Assembly (NCBI GenBank): GCA_031290005.1
Contig: JAITOJ010000053.1
Span: 1-31,297 of the forward strand
Source of the DNA: Treponema sp.
GTDB lineage: Bacteria > Spirochaetota > Spirochaetia > Treponematales > Treponemataceae
Reading direction: 5' to 3'
Length of the DNA: 31,297 nt
Of the stretch, positions 1-8,390 are shown piece after piece. The notes beneath the pieces are model-generated. The model did not search any database. It had not been told where the DNA came from and saw nothing but the letters and a program-made list of their open reading frames with translations. Made by a program: the position numbers and the translations under genes. Position 1 is the first letter of the stretch; each line of letters begins with the position of its first letter.

Positions 1-49
1 TAAAATCGTTGGATATTTCATTTGCCCGTACCGCCAATGCCCCATTCAT
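1..49 (-). CDS. 5' end of an unidentified gene (partial)
   Basis: Only 16 codons lie inside the window, starting MNGALAVRANEIS. The start is supported by a strong Shine-Dalgarno (AGGAGG at 58-63) eight bases upstream and by a sigma70-like promoter further up (109-138). No family can be assigned from so short a stretch. It is a separate transcription unit from the sugar operon that ends at 170, because its promoter lies in the gap between them. Its leader of about 50 nt carries a hairpin. Confidence 0.6.
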   Translation of the reverse strand, partial: MNGALAVRANEISNDF

Positions 50-74
50 AACCTTCACCTCCTGTAGATTTCCT

Positions 75-96
75 TTCGGGCTGACAGCCCGGAAAA
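75..96 (-). promoter_or_regulatory. Leader hairpin upstream of the partial gene
   Basis: An inverted repeat with GGGCT/AGCCC core arms, a three-base loop (GAC) and flanking TTT/AAA pairs sits between the promoter (109-138) and the ribosome binding site (58-63). No run of T follows on the minus strand, so it is not a canonical terminator there. It could stabilise or attenuate the leader. Confidence 0.35.
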
Positions 97-108
97 CAAC
101 ATGCGGTG

Positions 109-138
109 AGTATAGCAAAACAGGGGAGCGGGTGTCAA
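109..138 (-). promoter_or_regulatory. Sigma70-type promoter of the partial gene
   Basis: On the minus strand a perfect -35 TTGACA (133-138) is followed after 18 bp by -10 TATACT (109-114), with an extended TG one base upstream of the -10. It points at the gene starting at 49. Confidence 0.7.
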
Positions 139-169
139 GAGGGCGGCGTGAATTGCGAATTGCTGGTAT

Positions 170-1267
170 CTAACCTTCTAACACCACCGCGTCGCGCTGG
201 GCAATCAGGCTCAGTTCCGCTGCTTTGAAAGCGTGTTCCTGGGTCATGGCGTTTTCCGTGCGGTTCAGGCAGTCCAGAATCAACTGACCGAAATAGGGAT
301 ACCCCACTTTGCCGTTCACGTTGTAATACGCCTCTTCCTTGCCGTTCGCCAGAAACACATGCCCGCCGCCAGAATCTTTGATGCCCAGGTTCATATACTT
401 GCGCTGTTCGATAAATCCCTCAGTTCCCAGGATAAAGAGCCTGCCGTCCCCCCACATTTGAAGGCCCTCCGGGGTGAACCAGTCCACCCGGAAGTAACCC
501 GTGGCGTTGTTGTCCAGCACGATTTCCGCGTCCCCGAAATCATCCAGTTCAGGATACTGGGGGTGATTATAATTGGCAATATGACTCCGCGCCACCTTGC
601 CGTCTTTCGCGCCGGTATAATAGAGGATTTGTTCCACGTTATGACTGCCGATGTCGCAGAGGATGCCTCCGTAGTTCTTCTTGATAAAGAACCACTCGGG
701 CCGGCCGCCTCCAAAGCGTACTGACGAACCCAGACGATGAGGCCCGAACCCGATAACCTGTATGACCCTGCCGATAGCCCCCTGCTCAATAAGCTGACCG
801 GCGAACACCGCGGACTCCACGTGAATCCGCTCGCTGTAATAGACCGCGTACTTCTTGCCGGTTTTCTCCGCCATGTCCCGCGCCTGGGAAAGCTGTTCCA
901 GAGTGGTCAGGGGCGCTTTGTCGGTAAAATAATCCTTGCCCGCGGCCATGACCCTCAAACCAAGGGCGCAGCGCTCACTGGTCATAGTTGCCCCGGCAAC
1001 CAGCAAGACTTCCGGGTCATTCAAAACCGCTGCCTCGCTTGCAACGGGTTTTGCGCCCGGAAACGCCTTGGCAAAGTTTTGCATATAGTGCGGGTCAGGG
1101 TCATAGTAGCTTTTAAGCACTCCCCCGGCCTCGATTAACCCATTGCACATACCGTAGATGTGCCCGTGATACAAGCCGACCGCCGCGAATATAAATTCGC
1201 CGGGTTTCACCACCGGGGCAGGTTTCCCCTTGGGCGCGTAAGTCGAACCGTCGCTCACAACTGCCAT
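170..1267 (-). CDS. Gfo/Idh/MocA family oxidoreductase
   Basis: A 365-aa NAD(P)-dependent sugar dehydrogenase-like protein. The Rossmann start is at about residues 26-40 (FAAVGLYHGHIYG). The family's EKP motif appears in a changed form, DKAP (116-119). The substrate-domain signature GGILCDIGSHN (200-210) carries the D and H residues normally used in catalysis. The ATG at 1267 is chosen because AAGGAG lies just upstream; an in-frame ATG at 1309 would overlap the preceding gene and lacks a good site. It is the last gene of the operon 6000->170, two bases from the previous stop. Substrate unknown; the neighbouring binding protein and acetylesterase suggest a modified sugar. The altered EKP lysine region makes it a divergent member. 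Confidence 0.88.
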   Translation of the reverse strand: MAVVSDGSTYAPKGKPAPVVKPGEFIFAAVGLYHGHIYGMCNGLIEAGGVLKSYYDPDPHYMQNFAKAFPGAKPVASEAAVLNDPEVLLVAGATMTSERCALGLRVMAAGKDYFTDKAPLTTLEQLSQARDMAEKTGKKYAVYYSERIHVESAVFAGQLIEQGAIGRVIQVIGFGPHRLGSSVRFGGGRPEWFFIKKNYGGILCDIGSHNVEQILYYTGAKDGKVARSHIANYNHPQYPELDDFGDAEIVLDNNATGYFRVDWFTPEGLQMWGDGRLFILGTEGFIEQRKYMNLGIKDSGGGHVFLANGKEEAYYNVNGKVGYPYFGQLILDCLNRTENAMTQEHAFKAAELSLIAQRDAVVLEG

Positions 1268-1268
1268 A

Positions 1269-2444
1269 TTATTTCTCCTTTTTATAGTCAGCGCCGGTGG
1301 TAATTTCACCGGAAAAATCTGTTACAGAAGCGGATTTCTCATAAAACCGCGGAACATTCGCCAGGATTCCCTTTACGGTATAAAAGGAGTCGTCTTTTTT
1401 GAGCGGCAGCTTCACGGTACTTTCAGTCGTCCCGGATTTATATATCGCGGTAATCAGTTCCACGGTATTGCGCCCGTCCCAGCCCGTAATCGCGGGACGA
1501 CCGCCGGTTTCCAGTGCGGCCAGCACGTTTTCAATCTCGCCTGTATGCACCGTATAGCGCAGGGGCGGGATGGCTTCCACGAAATCAGTGAGCCGCTTCT
1601 CCAGAGCTTCGTCGTGTTCCTTGAGCGGGAAAGCGTTTTGCCCCGCCACATTGGCGCAGACCTTCCAGGGAGCGGAAATCCGCGCCTTTTCACCCTGAAA
1701 AATAAGCTGCTGCTCCTCGCCGTGGTGAATCACCGAACTGGTAATCTGGGCAAGGGCGCCTTTCGGATATTGCAGCACCGCCACAGACACATCCTCCACC
1801 TCGGCATTGTGGTGCGCCGCGTTACTGATGACCGCGGTCACCTTTTCGGGCATACCCATCATCCAGATGAGCATGTCTATATGATGCACCGCGTGATTCA
1901 GCGTACAGCCGCCGCCTTCGGTTTCCCACTTGCCCCGCCACCACAAATCATAGTAATGCAGGCCCCGCCACCAGAAAGAATCCACCTGGGCATGAAGCAC
2001 CCGGCCAATCATGCCCGAGTCAAGCGCCTTTTTGACCGCCGCAATGGGGTCGCGGAAACGGTTTTGGGCAATACAGGCCAGGGTTTTGCCGCTCGCTTTT
2101 TCGGCGGCCAGCATAGCGTCGCATTCTTCCAGGCTTGCGGCCATGGGTTTTTCCACAATCACACTGCATCCCGCTTCCAGGCAGTCAATGGCGATTTGCG
2201 CATGGCAGTACGGGGGCGTGCAGACACTCACCACGTCGATTTGCCCCTTCATGGCTTCCAGCATGGCGGTGTGATTGTCAAAAACCCGCGCGCCCTCAAG
2301 AGCGAATTTTGCTTTTTGTTCTTCAGCTTTCGCGGGAACAATGTCACACAGCGCCACAATCCGGCACCGTTCAGGAAAGCCCGCATAGGCTTCCGTATGG
2401 AGATGGGAAATATTACCGGTTCCCACAATCGCGACACGAATCAT
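1269..2444 (-). CDS. Gfo/Idh/MocA family oxidoreductase
   Basis: A 391-aa dehydrogenase with the classic layout: nucleotide-binding VGTGNIS (7-13), the EKP motif (98-100) with the catalytic lysine, and GGGCTLNHAVHHID (177-190) in the C-terminal substrate domain. The start at 2444 follows GGAGG with five bases spacing; the upstream in-frame ATG at 2456 is itself part of that ribosome binding site context and is not preferred. It is the third gene of the sugar operon, 16 bp after the esterase and directly before a second dehydrogenase. Paired dehydrogenases of this kind often carry out successive or reverse redox steps on a sugar or inositol-like substrate, but the substrate cannot be read from sequence. 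Confidence 0.9.
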   Translation of the reverse strand: MIRVAIVGTGNISHLHTEAYAGFPERCRIVALCDIVPAKAEEQKAKFALEGARVFDNHTAMLEAMKGQIDVVSVCTPPYCHAQIAIDCLEAGCSVIVEKPMAASLEECDAMLAAEKASGKTLACIAQNRFRDPIAAVKKALDSGMIGRVLHAQVDSFWWRGLHYYDLWWRGKWETEGGGCTLNHAVHHIDMLIWMMGMPEKVTAVISNAAHHNAEVEDVSVAVLQYPKGALAQITSSVIHHGEEQQLIFQGEKARISAPWKVCANVAGQNAFPLKEHDEALEKRLTDFVEAIPPLRYTVHTGEIENVLAALETGGRPAITGWDGRNTVELITAIYKSGTTESTVKLPLKKDDSFYTVKGILANVPRFYEKSASVTDFSGEITTGADYKKEK

Positions 2445-2460
2445 TTTTTCCTCCATGAAT

Positions 2461-4404
2461 CTATAAATCTATCTGTTTAACGGCTCTGCCGTCCGGTTCT
2501 ATCGTCCCGCCGGGTATTTCGCGTCTGAACGGAGACGCCGGAAGCCCCTCGCTGTTATACAACTGCCGGTCAGCCGGATTGTCCGCCCAGGCGTATAAAA
2601 TCTTTTTCGAGCCGGGGAAGCCGCCCAAATCTACCACAAGCCGGTTCGGGGTCTCAATCCGTGCCAAGAGCCGCGTTGGCATCCCCGTTTCAGAGATAAC
2701 GCTCACAAACACGGGATATTCAGGGGAAACAAGCCCCGTCTCATTCCGCGCGGTCAGCCCCGCGCCGCAGTTATCGAACTCAAGAATCAGGGTATCCTTC
2801 CGCCGCCAAAGGCTCCGCAGCGTCGGCCCCGGCGAGGTGTTTGTGCCGTGGTACGCCGTTTTTTCCGCGGCCAGGGCAAGGCGCTCCCCCACCCCTTTTT
2901 TATTTACCGGATGCAGGTCATTCCATTCCCCCAAGTCAAGGCCCGTTGCCATGCCCGTCGCAGGAAGAGCCAGCGCTTCTTGCTGGGCTTCCCGCACCTG
3001 GGCCCAGGTGCTTGTTTCGGTATTTTCCCCAGGTTTTCCGAAAAGGGGAAGCTGGACAAACAAAAACGGCAGAGCCGGATTCTTTGCCCAGACACGCCAG
3101 TCTTTTATCAGAGAAACAAAAAGCGCGGCGTAATCGGCGGAGTTTTTGTCGTTGGACTCCCCCTGATACCAGATAACGCCCGCAAAGGGATACTCCAGAA
3201 GGGGCGCAATCATGCCGTTAAAAAGCCCCATGGGCTGCCAGTGAAAGAAAAAATCTTTGGGGCGGGTCACCGTCCGCATACCAATTTTGTATTTCCATTG
3301 TCCCGCCAATTCCACCGCCCCCCAGATGGAAAAGAGCCGGAAGGGTTTGTCTGTGGTGATTCCCCCGTCCCCGCCGCCTGAGACCACCCGGATGGTAATC
3401 TGATTCTCCCCTTCCCGGAGCAGTCCGGCGGGAATTGCATATTTCCGGGGCGGATAGCGGTAACCCGTACTTCCAATCTCCACGCCGTTAATGTACGCCT
3501 GGTCGGAATCCACAATCGTGCCGAGCCAGAGCCCGGCTTCCTTCCCGCCGCATCCTTGGGGGACAATAAACCGGCGGCGGAGCCAGAGGGCACCGCAAAA
3601 GCCTTCCAAGCCGTTGGTGCGCGCGAAATCTCCGGGCAGACCGATTTCCCTCCAATCCGAATCATCCATGGCGGAGGAAGCCCAGCTTTCCGCCAACCCT
3701 TTGTCGTTGTTCCGCACACACCTTTCCCATTCACATATGTCCGCCGCGGCTTTTGTAAGAATTTCCTCCCGCAGCCCGGAATCGGCATATTGTTCACCCA
3801 GAGCAACAGTCCGGGGAAATTCCGCCAGAGCTTCCCGGCTCATAAAAGCTTCCGCCGGAGCGCCTCCTACCGCGGCGACCATGAGTCCCACAGGAACGCC
3901 CTGCTTTTCGGCAATCTTTTTTGCGAAAAACCACGCGGTTCCGGAAAAATTCAGAAGGCTTTGGGCATCCGCCTGAACCCAGGGGACTTTGGGCGCTGCT
4001 GTTCGCGGCCCGGAAAAATCCCAGGTATACGGCAGCATATACTGGCGGATACAGGGGAACGAAGGGGCAGTCAGTTCTTCGGGAAAATCATCTTTCAGGC
4101 GCGTTATGGGCAATTCCATATTGGACTGCCCGGCGCACAGCCACACATCTCCCACATAGACGTCCTCCAGGCGAGCCGTATCCGCGCCGTCAGAACCAAC
4201 AGCTTCCAGAACAAAAGGCCCGCCAGATGCCGCGCTCTCCAGGAGAATGTACCAGACGCCGTCCGGGTCTGTTTGGGTTCGGTATGTTTTACTCAAAAAG
4301 GAAAGGGTAAGCCCGGTCGAGGGAAGATACTTCCCCCGCACCGGAAACCGCGCCCCCCGCTGAATTACCATCCCCTCAGCGACAGGGGCGAAAAACTCAA
4401 TCAT
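2461..4404 (-). CDS. Sialate O-acetylesterase-like SGNH esterase
   Basis: A 647-aa protein of the SASA/sialate 9-O-acetylesterase family. The nucleophile motif GQSNM is at 92-96 (Ser94), the second conserved block IWYQGESN at 411-418, and the Asp-x-His pair in DLHPVNK at 496-498. A beta-rich jelly-roll-like insert (about 245-345, with WLRRRF and INGVEIG) lies between the two halves, as is usual in the family. No signal peptide is visible, so it should act in the cytoplasm on acetylated sugar delivered by the upstream binding protein. It starts 9 bp after that gene's stop without a strong Shine-Dalgarno, so translational coupling is likely. The family also acts on acetylated plant oligosaccharides, so sialic acid need not be the substrate. 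Confidence 0.85.
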   Translation of the reverse strand: MIEFFAPVAEGMVIQRGARFPVRGKYLPSTGLTLSFLSKTYRTQTDPDGVWYILLESAASGGPFVLEAVGSDGADTARLEDVYVGDVWLCAGQSNMELPITRLKDDFPEELTAPSFPCIRQYMLPYTWDFSGPRTAAPKVPWVQADAQSLLNFSGTAWFFAKKIAEKQGVPVGLMVAAVGGAPAEAFMSREALAEFPRTVALGEQYADSGLREEILTKAAADICEWERCVRNNDKGLAESWASSAMDDSDWREIGLPGDFARTNGLEGFCGALWLRRRFIVPQGCGGKEAGLWLGTIVDSDQAYINGVEIGSTGYRYPPRKYAIPAGLLREGENQITIRVVSGGGDGGITTDKPFRLFSIWGAVELAGQWKYKIGMRTVTRPKDFFFHWQPMGLFNGMIAPLLEYPFAGVIWYQGESNDKNSADYAALFVSLIKDWRVWAKNPALPFLFVQLPLFGKPGENTETSTWAQVREAQQEALALPATGMATGLDLGEWNDLHPVNKKGVGERLALAAEKTAYHGTNTSPGPTLRSLWRRKDTLILEFDNCGAGLTARNETGLVSPEYPVFVSVISETGMPTRLLARIETPNRLVVDLGGFPGSKKILYAWADNPADRQLYNSEGLPASPFRREIPGGTIEPDGRAVKQIDL

Positions 4405-4413
4405 AGTAAACTA

Positions 4414-6000
4414 TTACGGCTCAAAATATTTTTCCGCCTTCTCGTTGATTACGAGCTGTGCGCCCGAAGCGAGCCAGTCTTTAAGCGCGTCATCGTATGT
4501 TTTGTCAAAATTCGCGGGCGCGCAGGTGACGCTTGAAGCCATGAGAGTGACGCCTTTTTCAACCAGGGTCTGGGTCACCGCGCCGCCGGCGGTCAGGGCC
4601 ACGGGAACCACCGGGCCGGGCGCCGCGTTGGTCATGGCGATATTGTAGGCATTGGCAATCATGTCAGCGGGCCAGGAATAGGCGTTGGCAAGAGCGCGGG
4701 CAGTCAAATCCGGGTCGTTCAAATCAAGGCCGTTGATATGAATGGTATAGTCGATGTTTTGGGCGCTGTTCTGAATCCAGAGGCCCGAGGTCGACTTAAT
4801 CTTGGGGATACCGTCAATCACGTCATGGGTAGTGCCCTCTGGCCCGATTTGCAGGAAATTATAATTTTCATACCGGGCAAGCCAGTTGATATACCGCATG
4901 GCGGCGTCAGTGTCTTTGCAGGAAGCGGGAATAAAATAGTTCACCCCCGCGGCGTCATAGGCGATTTTGCGAGTCAGGCCGTCGGAACTGACCATGCAGT
5001 CCACAGGCACCAGTTCAGCGCCGGGCACGTTTTTCACCAAATCCGCCAGAGCGCCGGGGCTTTCCCGGTAAATGTGATCCCAGTTGTGCCCCAGAGCGCC
5101 GACAAAACCGGCCTTCACCTGATTAAAGAAATCATCGTCGGACTTATACAGGGGGAAATCCCGGTCAATCAAGCCGGCGTGATACATTCTGTTCAGGAAC
5201 CGGAAACCTTCCTTGTAGCCAGGAAGCAGGAAATACCGGTCGGCGGCGGTAGTAACCCAGTAATCCCGGGCGCTGATGTCCGGGTCGATGAAAGACTCCA
5301 GGATGATACCGGCTGTCCAGCGGATGTCGTTGGTCATGCTGAAAGGAATCACCTTATCCTTGCCTACGTTGCCGGGGTCTTTTTCCTTGAAGGCAACTAG
5401 GGCGTCATAAAACTCCTGGGGAGTGGTGGGCAGGGGCAGGCCCAGCTTGTCCAGCCAGTCCTTGCGCATAAACAGATTAAGCCGCGCGGTATTCATGCGC
5501 CGGGCGGGCAGGGAAAATACCTTGCCGGTTGCGGTGTCCTGATTGCGCCGGATAAAATCCCGTCCGGGAAGCGCCTTGTCCGGCCCCAGAAAGACTTTCA
5601 GGTCTCTGAGGGTGGTGTCAAGATACGGGCCCATGTCAAAAAGCCCGCCCAAATCACGGTAGTTTCCAATTAACTCACCGGAATAGGAAAGGCACACATC
5701 CGGGGGATTCCCGGCAGCCATCAGGTTATTGAGAGCGGTATTTTCGTCCCACCGGGACACAGAAACAAAAGTGACCTTGATGTTTTCATCTTTCAGAATC
5801 TTTTCCTGAATCCACTTTGTCCAATTATTGTTGGTGGGGTCAGACTTGCCGCCGTCGGTTCCCCGGTCAAAAATTTCCACAGTGATTTCCGCCGGTTTTC
5901 CCGAGCCGGGACCAGCGGAATTTTTTCCCTTGCAGCCAACAGCAAAGACCAACAGTCCTGCCAGCAGAGATGCAAAAACAATTACAGTGATTTTTTTCAT
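4414..6000 (-). CDS. Extracellular solute-binding lipoprotein (LplA-like, sugar ABC import)
   Basis: A 528-aa family-1 sugar-binding protein. The signal peptide MKKITVIVF...LLVFAVGC ends in a lipobox with Cys23, followed by a long binding-protein body of the LplA size class. The ATG at 6000 is chosen because GGAGG lies five bases upstream; the in-frame ATG at 6012 lies upstream of that site. First gene of the operon with the esterase and two dehydrogenases. No permease is adjacent; LplB/YtcP-type permeases occur at 22537-24336 in this window and are the obvious candidates for partners. No ATPase is present, as is usual for this transporter class, which borrows a shared MsmX-type ATPase. Confidence 0.88.
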   Translation of the reverse strand: MKKITVIVFASLLAGLLVFAVGCKGKNSAGPGSGKPAEITVEIFDRGTDGGKSDPTNNNWTKWIQEKILKDENIKVTFVSVSRWDENTALNNLMAAGNPPDVCLSYSGELIGNYRDLGGLFDMGPYLDTTLRDLKVFLGPDKALPGRDFIRRNQDTATGKVFSLPARRMNTARLNLFMRKDWLDKLGLPLPTTPQEFYDALVAFKEKDPGNVGKDKVIPFSMTNDIRWTAGIILESFIDPDISARDYWVTTAADRYFLLPGYKEGFRFLNRMYHAGLIDRDFPLYKSDDDFFNQVKAGFVGALGHNWDHIYRESPGALADLVKNVPGAELVPVDCMVSSDGLTRKIAYDAAGVNYFIPASCKDTDAAMRYINWLARYENYNFLQIGPEGTTHDVIDGIPKIKSTSGLWIQNSAQNIDYTIHINGLDLNDPDLTARALANAYSWPADMIANAYNIAMTNAAPGPVVPVALTAGGAVTQTLVEKGVTLMASSVTCAPANFDKTYDDALKDWLASGAQLVINEKAEKYFEP

Positions 6001-6034
6001 ACGTTCCTCCATAGTACAGAGATAAATTAATGTT

Positions 6035-6064
6035 ATTTTACTTCACTATCGGGAGTAACCGCAA
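6035..6064 (-). promoter_or_regulatory. Possible promoter of the sugar operon
   Basis: Minus-strand TTGCGG (6059-6064), 18 bp, TAAAAT (6035-6040), about 35 bp ahead of the binding-protein start. The match is moderate. The 145-bp gap between CotH stop and this operon has no other good candidate. Confidence 0.35.
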
Positions 6065-6145
6065 TGGCAAAACACAAGAAATAAAGTACAAATTACAGAT
6101 GAAACACTCAAATTCAAAACTTGAAATTGAACTAAACCACATTCT

Positions 6146-8257
6146 TCACAGAGCGTTGATTGCCGAAGCAAACCAGATCACGCGGCTGGAAAACCAGTTT
6201 TTAACTTTGTTCACCGCTTCCTGATAGGTCGCCGGGTAGGTGTTGACCGGAAAATATCCTCCGCTCGAAGAAAGCGGCGCTTCAAAGCTCCACACCGGGG
6301 TATTGGCCTTGAGAATATCCCATTTCTGGAAATTCTTCTGCTGCGCTCCCCCGTTCAAATAGGCGGCGCGGGTGTCGATAAAGCCGCCGGAAACGTACAG
6401 GGCCTCCACTTCCGCTTTTTTGGCGTTCCACCGGGCCTTCACCGCGTCCACAAAGGCGGGGTCTTCAAAGAACCGGTTTATCCAGACCGCGCCCTGGGCG
6501 GCGGCGCCCAATCCCCAGCCCGGCAGCCAGGGCCAGGGATTACTGCTTGCGGGCGCGGCTTTTATCCAAAAACCTTCGGCTGTGTCGCAGGTGTCGTAGT
6601 TGATGTTTCCAAAGGCCATATCAAAATCCCAGAGGGGGCCAAAAAAGTATTTACCCGCATCGGGTTTGTAGTAAACATAGACGCTGCTGTAGAAATTGGC
6701 GTCGTGATTTTTGGTGATTTCATTCACCAGATACCAGTCGACGATGGAATCCACGTCAAAGTATTTCCGGTATCCCTCAGGGCCGGCAAAGTTCGCGGCG
6801 TAGAGGGCATTTTCCGCGGCCTGTACATCGGCTTGAACCTTCTGCCAGACCGTTTTGCTGGTCTCTTCAATGACCGTATCCAGGGCCTCGTCGGGGTCGG
6901 AGCAGGAAAAAACGACCTTTTTTGTGGTGGTAAAATTAAACAGTTCCCCTTTCCGCTGGTCAACTTCGATAACATAGCCGCCGCCGGGATTATCCGCCGC
7001 GATTTCATCCCCCACGCTCACCCGGTTTTCATCAAGTTTAATAGCCTCTGTAAGCTGATACAGCCCTTGATACACACCGTTCATATACAGGTCAACCGCT
7101 TGCGAACGGGGCGTCCAGGCCAGTCTGTCAAAAATTTCCCCCATTTTGAAGGCAATTTCCGTGCGGAGCAGGCTTTTATCCGAGTGGTTTGCCAGAAGAT
7201 TCCAGCGTTTATGACTGGGCATACCAAGGATGGATTTTTTTGAATTTAGTTTGAGGGCAAAGGGTTTTTTGTTAAAGGAAGTCCAGGTGCTGTTTCCCCG
7301 GCCCTTAATATCGGTGGTTCCAGACAGCAGCAGCTCCCCGGCGGTGTCAAAAAGCTGATAGCCTTTTCCCACAATCCAGGTCTCGGTGTTGGTAACGGAT
7401 TCTTTTACGATGTCAAGCGCCACAACTGGCAGTCCTGTCAAAGTGACATAAGACGGAAGGTCATTCGCCGGTTCCTCAGGCGCCGCCGGATCTTTGACAA
7501 CCACCGGATTCCAGGTTCCGGCGGCGCTGTTCCGGGGCCGGTATAACGCCAGTTCCTCATCGGTGACGCCTTTATCCGGGGCGCGGTAGTCTATGCCCTC
7601 AAAATCAGCCGCGTTGTTATCCGTGTCAACAAGGCTGATTCGCCGGGCAGCTTTCTGTTTGGAGAGCAAAAAGGGAAATTCGGTTTCATAGCCGTCAATA
7701 GCGAGTTTTTTCGGGTCACCGGCTTCCAAATCTTTTGAGTCGTTATCCGCGGAACCGAACATATCGGTATACCCCGCGGCTGTTGTTCCGTCCCCGTCGG
7801 TATTAAAAGGATTCGCCACAGTGAAGGCTGTGGTATTTTTTACCACGCAGACCTTGAATGTTTTGTTGCTGAAAATCTTGTCAGCCCAGGTTATGTCCGC
7901 CTTGCCGGCCAGGTCGAGCCGGGGAGCCGTATTTGTTGGCGCGCCCAGAATCAGGAAAGAAGATTTCGCGGGAATGGTTTCCCCGGACAAATCCAGCGCT
8001 TCCCATTCGGTTCCGCCCTCGCTGTATTGCAGGGAATATCCCGTAAGGTCAACCGGAGAATCAGTGTTGTTATACAATTCAACAAACGAATGAGACACCG
8101 CTCCATCGGTCTTGTCCCCAGTGCCATAGGCTTGCAGGATGAGTAATTTCCCCGCCTCTTTCGTGTCCGGATCTGTTGTGATATCGCAGCCTGCGCACAG
8201 TATTCCGAACGCCAGCGCCGCAAAGAAGATACCCGCAAAAAATCGGTTGTGTTTCAT
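6146..8257 (-). CDS. CotH kinase family lipoprotein with lamin-tail domain
   Basis: A 703-aa exported protein. The signal peptide ends at a lipobox (FGILCAGC, Cys24). Residues about 35-140 look like a lamin-tail domain (SFVELYNNTDSPVDLTGY). Residues about 275-600 form a CotH kinase domain: GRGNSTW (319-325), RWNLLANHSDKSLLR (351-365), and the acidic metal-binding WDFD (543-546). CotH is an atypical protein kinase first known from Bacillus spore coats, and many bacterial surface proteins carry it. The start at 8257 is fixed by AAGGAG seven bases upstream; the longer ORF form up to 8302 lacks this. It is a single-gene unit between two other operons. Its target is unknown; a surface location follows from the lipobox. 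Confidence 0.9.
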   Translation of the reverse strand: MKHNRFFAGIFFAALAFGILCAGCDITTDPDTKEAGKLLILQAYGTGDKTDGAVSHSFVELYNNTDSPVDLTGYSLQYSEGGTEWEALDLSGETIPAKSSFLILGAPTNTAPRLDLAGKADITWADKIFSNKTFKVCVVKNTTAFTVANPFNTDGDGTTAAGYTDMFGSADNDSKDLEAGDPKKLAIDGYETEFPFLLSKQKAARRISLVDTDNNAADFEGIDYRAPDKGVTDEELALYRPRNSAAGTWNPVVVKDPAAPEEPANDLPSYVTLTGLPVVALDIVKESVTNTETWIVGKGYQLFDTAGELLLSGTTDIKGRGNSTWTSFNKKPFALKLNSKKSILGMPSHKRWNLLANHSDKSLLRTEIAFKMGEIFDRLAWTPRSQAVDLYMNGVYQGLYQLTEAIKLDENRVSVGDEIAADNPGGGYVIEVDQRKGELFNFTTTKKVVFSCSDPDEALDTVIEETSKTVWQKVQADVQAAENALYAANFAGPEGYRKYFDVDSIVDWYLVNEITKNHDANFYSSVYVYYKPDAGKYFFGPLWDFDMAFGNINYDTCDTAEGFWIKAAPASSNPWPWLPGWGLGAAAQGAVWINRFFEDPAFVDAVKARWNAKKAEVEALYVSGGFIDTRAAYLNGGAQQKNFQKWDILKANTPVWSFEAPLSSSGGYFPVNTYPATYQEAVNKVKNWFSSRVIWFASAINAL

Positions 8258-8288
8258 GTATGACTCCTTGGGCTTAGAGTATCGAGAA

Positions 8289-8294
8289 ATAATA
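8289..8294 (-). promoter_or_regulatory. Candidate extended -10 promoter of the CotH gene
   Basis: Minus-strand TGGTATTAT gives an extended -10 about 30 bases upstream of the start at 8257. The -35 region is only T-rich, so the call rests on the extended -10 and the position between the upstream terminator and the gene. Confidence 0.35.
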
Positions 8295-8310
8295 CCATAC
8301 ACAATGGAGA

Positions 8311-8375
8311 AAAAAAAGAAACATAGTGTAAATTACCGGCTTTTTTGAAAAAAAACCAGAAGCCTTGATTTACAC
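8311..8375 (-). terminator. Hairpin terminator of the acylation operon
   Basis: Outer arms GTGTAAAT (8326-8333) and ATTTACAC (8368-8375) are perfect inverted repeats. Inner arms GGCTT (8338-8342) and AAGCC (8360-8364) extend the stem. On the minus strand the hairpin is followed by a T-rich run (complement of the A-run at 8310-8318). It lies directly after the stop of the AlgX-like gene. Confidence 0.6.
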
Positions 8376-8377
8376 AT
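8333..8377 (-). CDS. 14-codon micro-ORF inside the terminator hairpin
   Basis: ATG at 8377 is preceded by AAGGAG (8383-8388) with five bases spacing and reads MCKSRLLVFFQKSR before a TAA. The site begins only a few bases after the AlgX-like stop and the ORF lies within the terminator stem-loop. It may be a remnant of a deleted gene or a chance ORF; translation is unproven. Confidence 0.25.
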   Translation of the reverse strand: MCKSRLLVFFQKSR

Positions 8378-8390
8378 CAAAACTCCTTCT

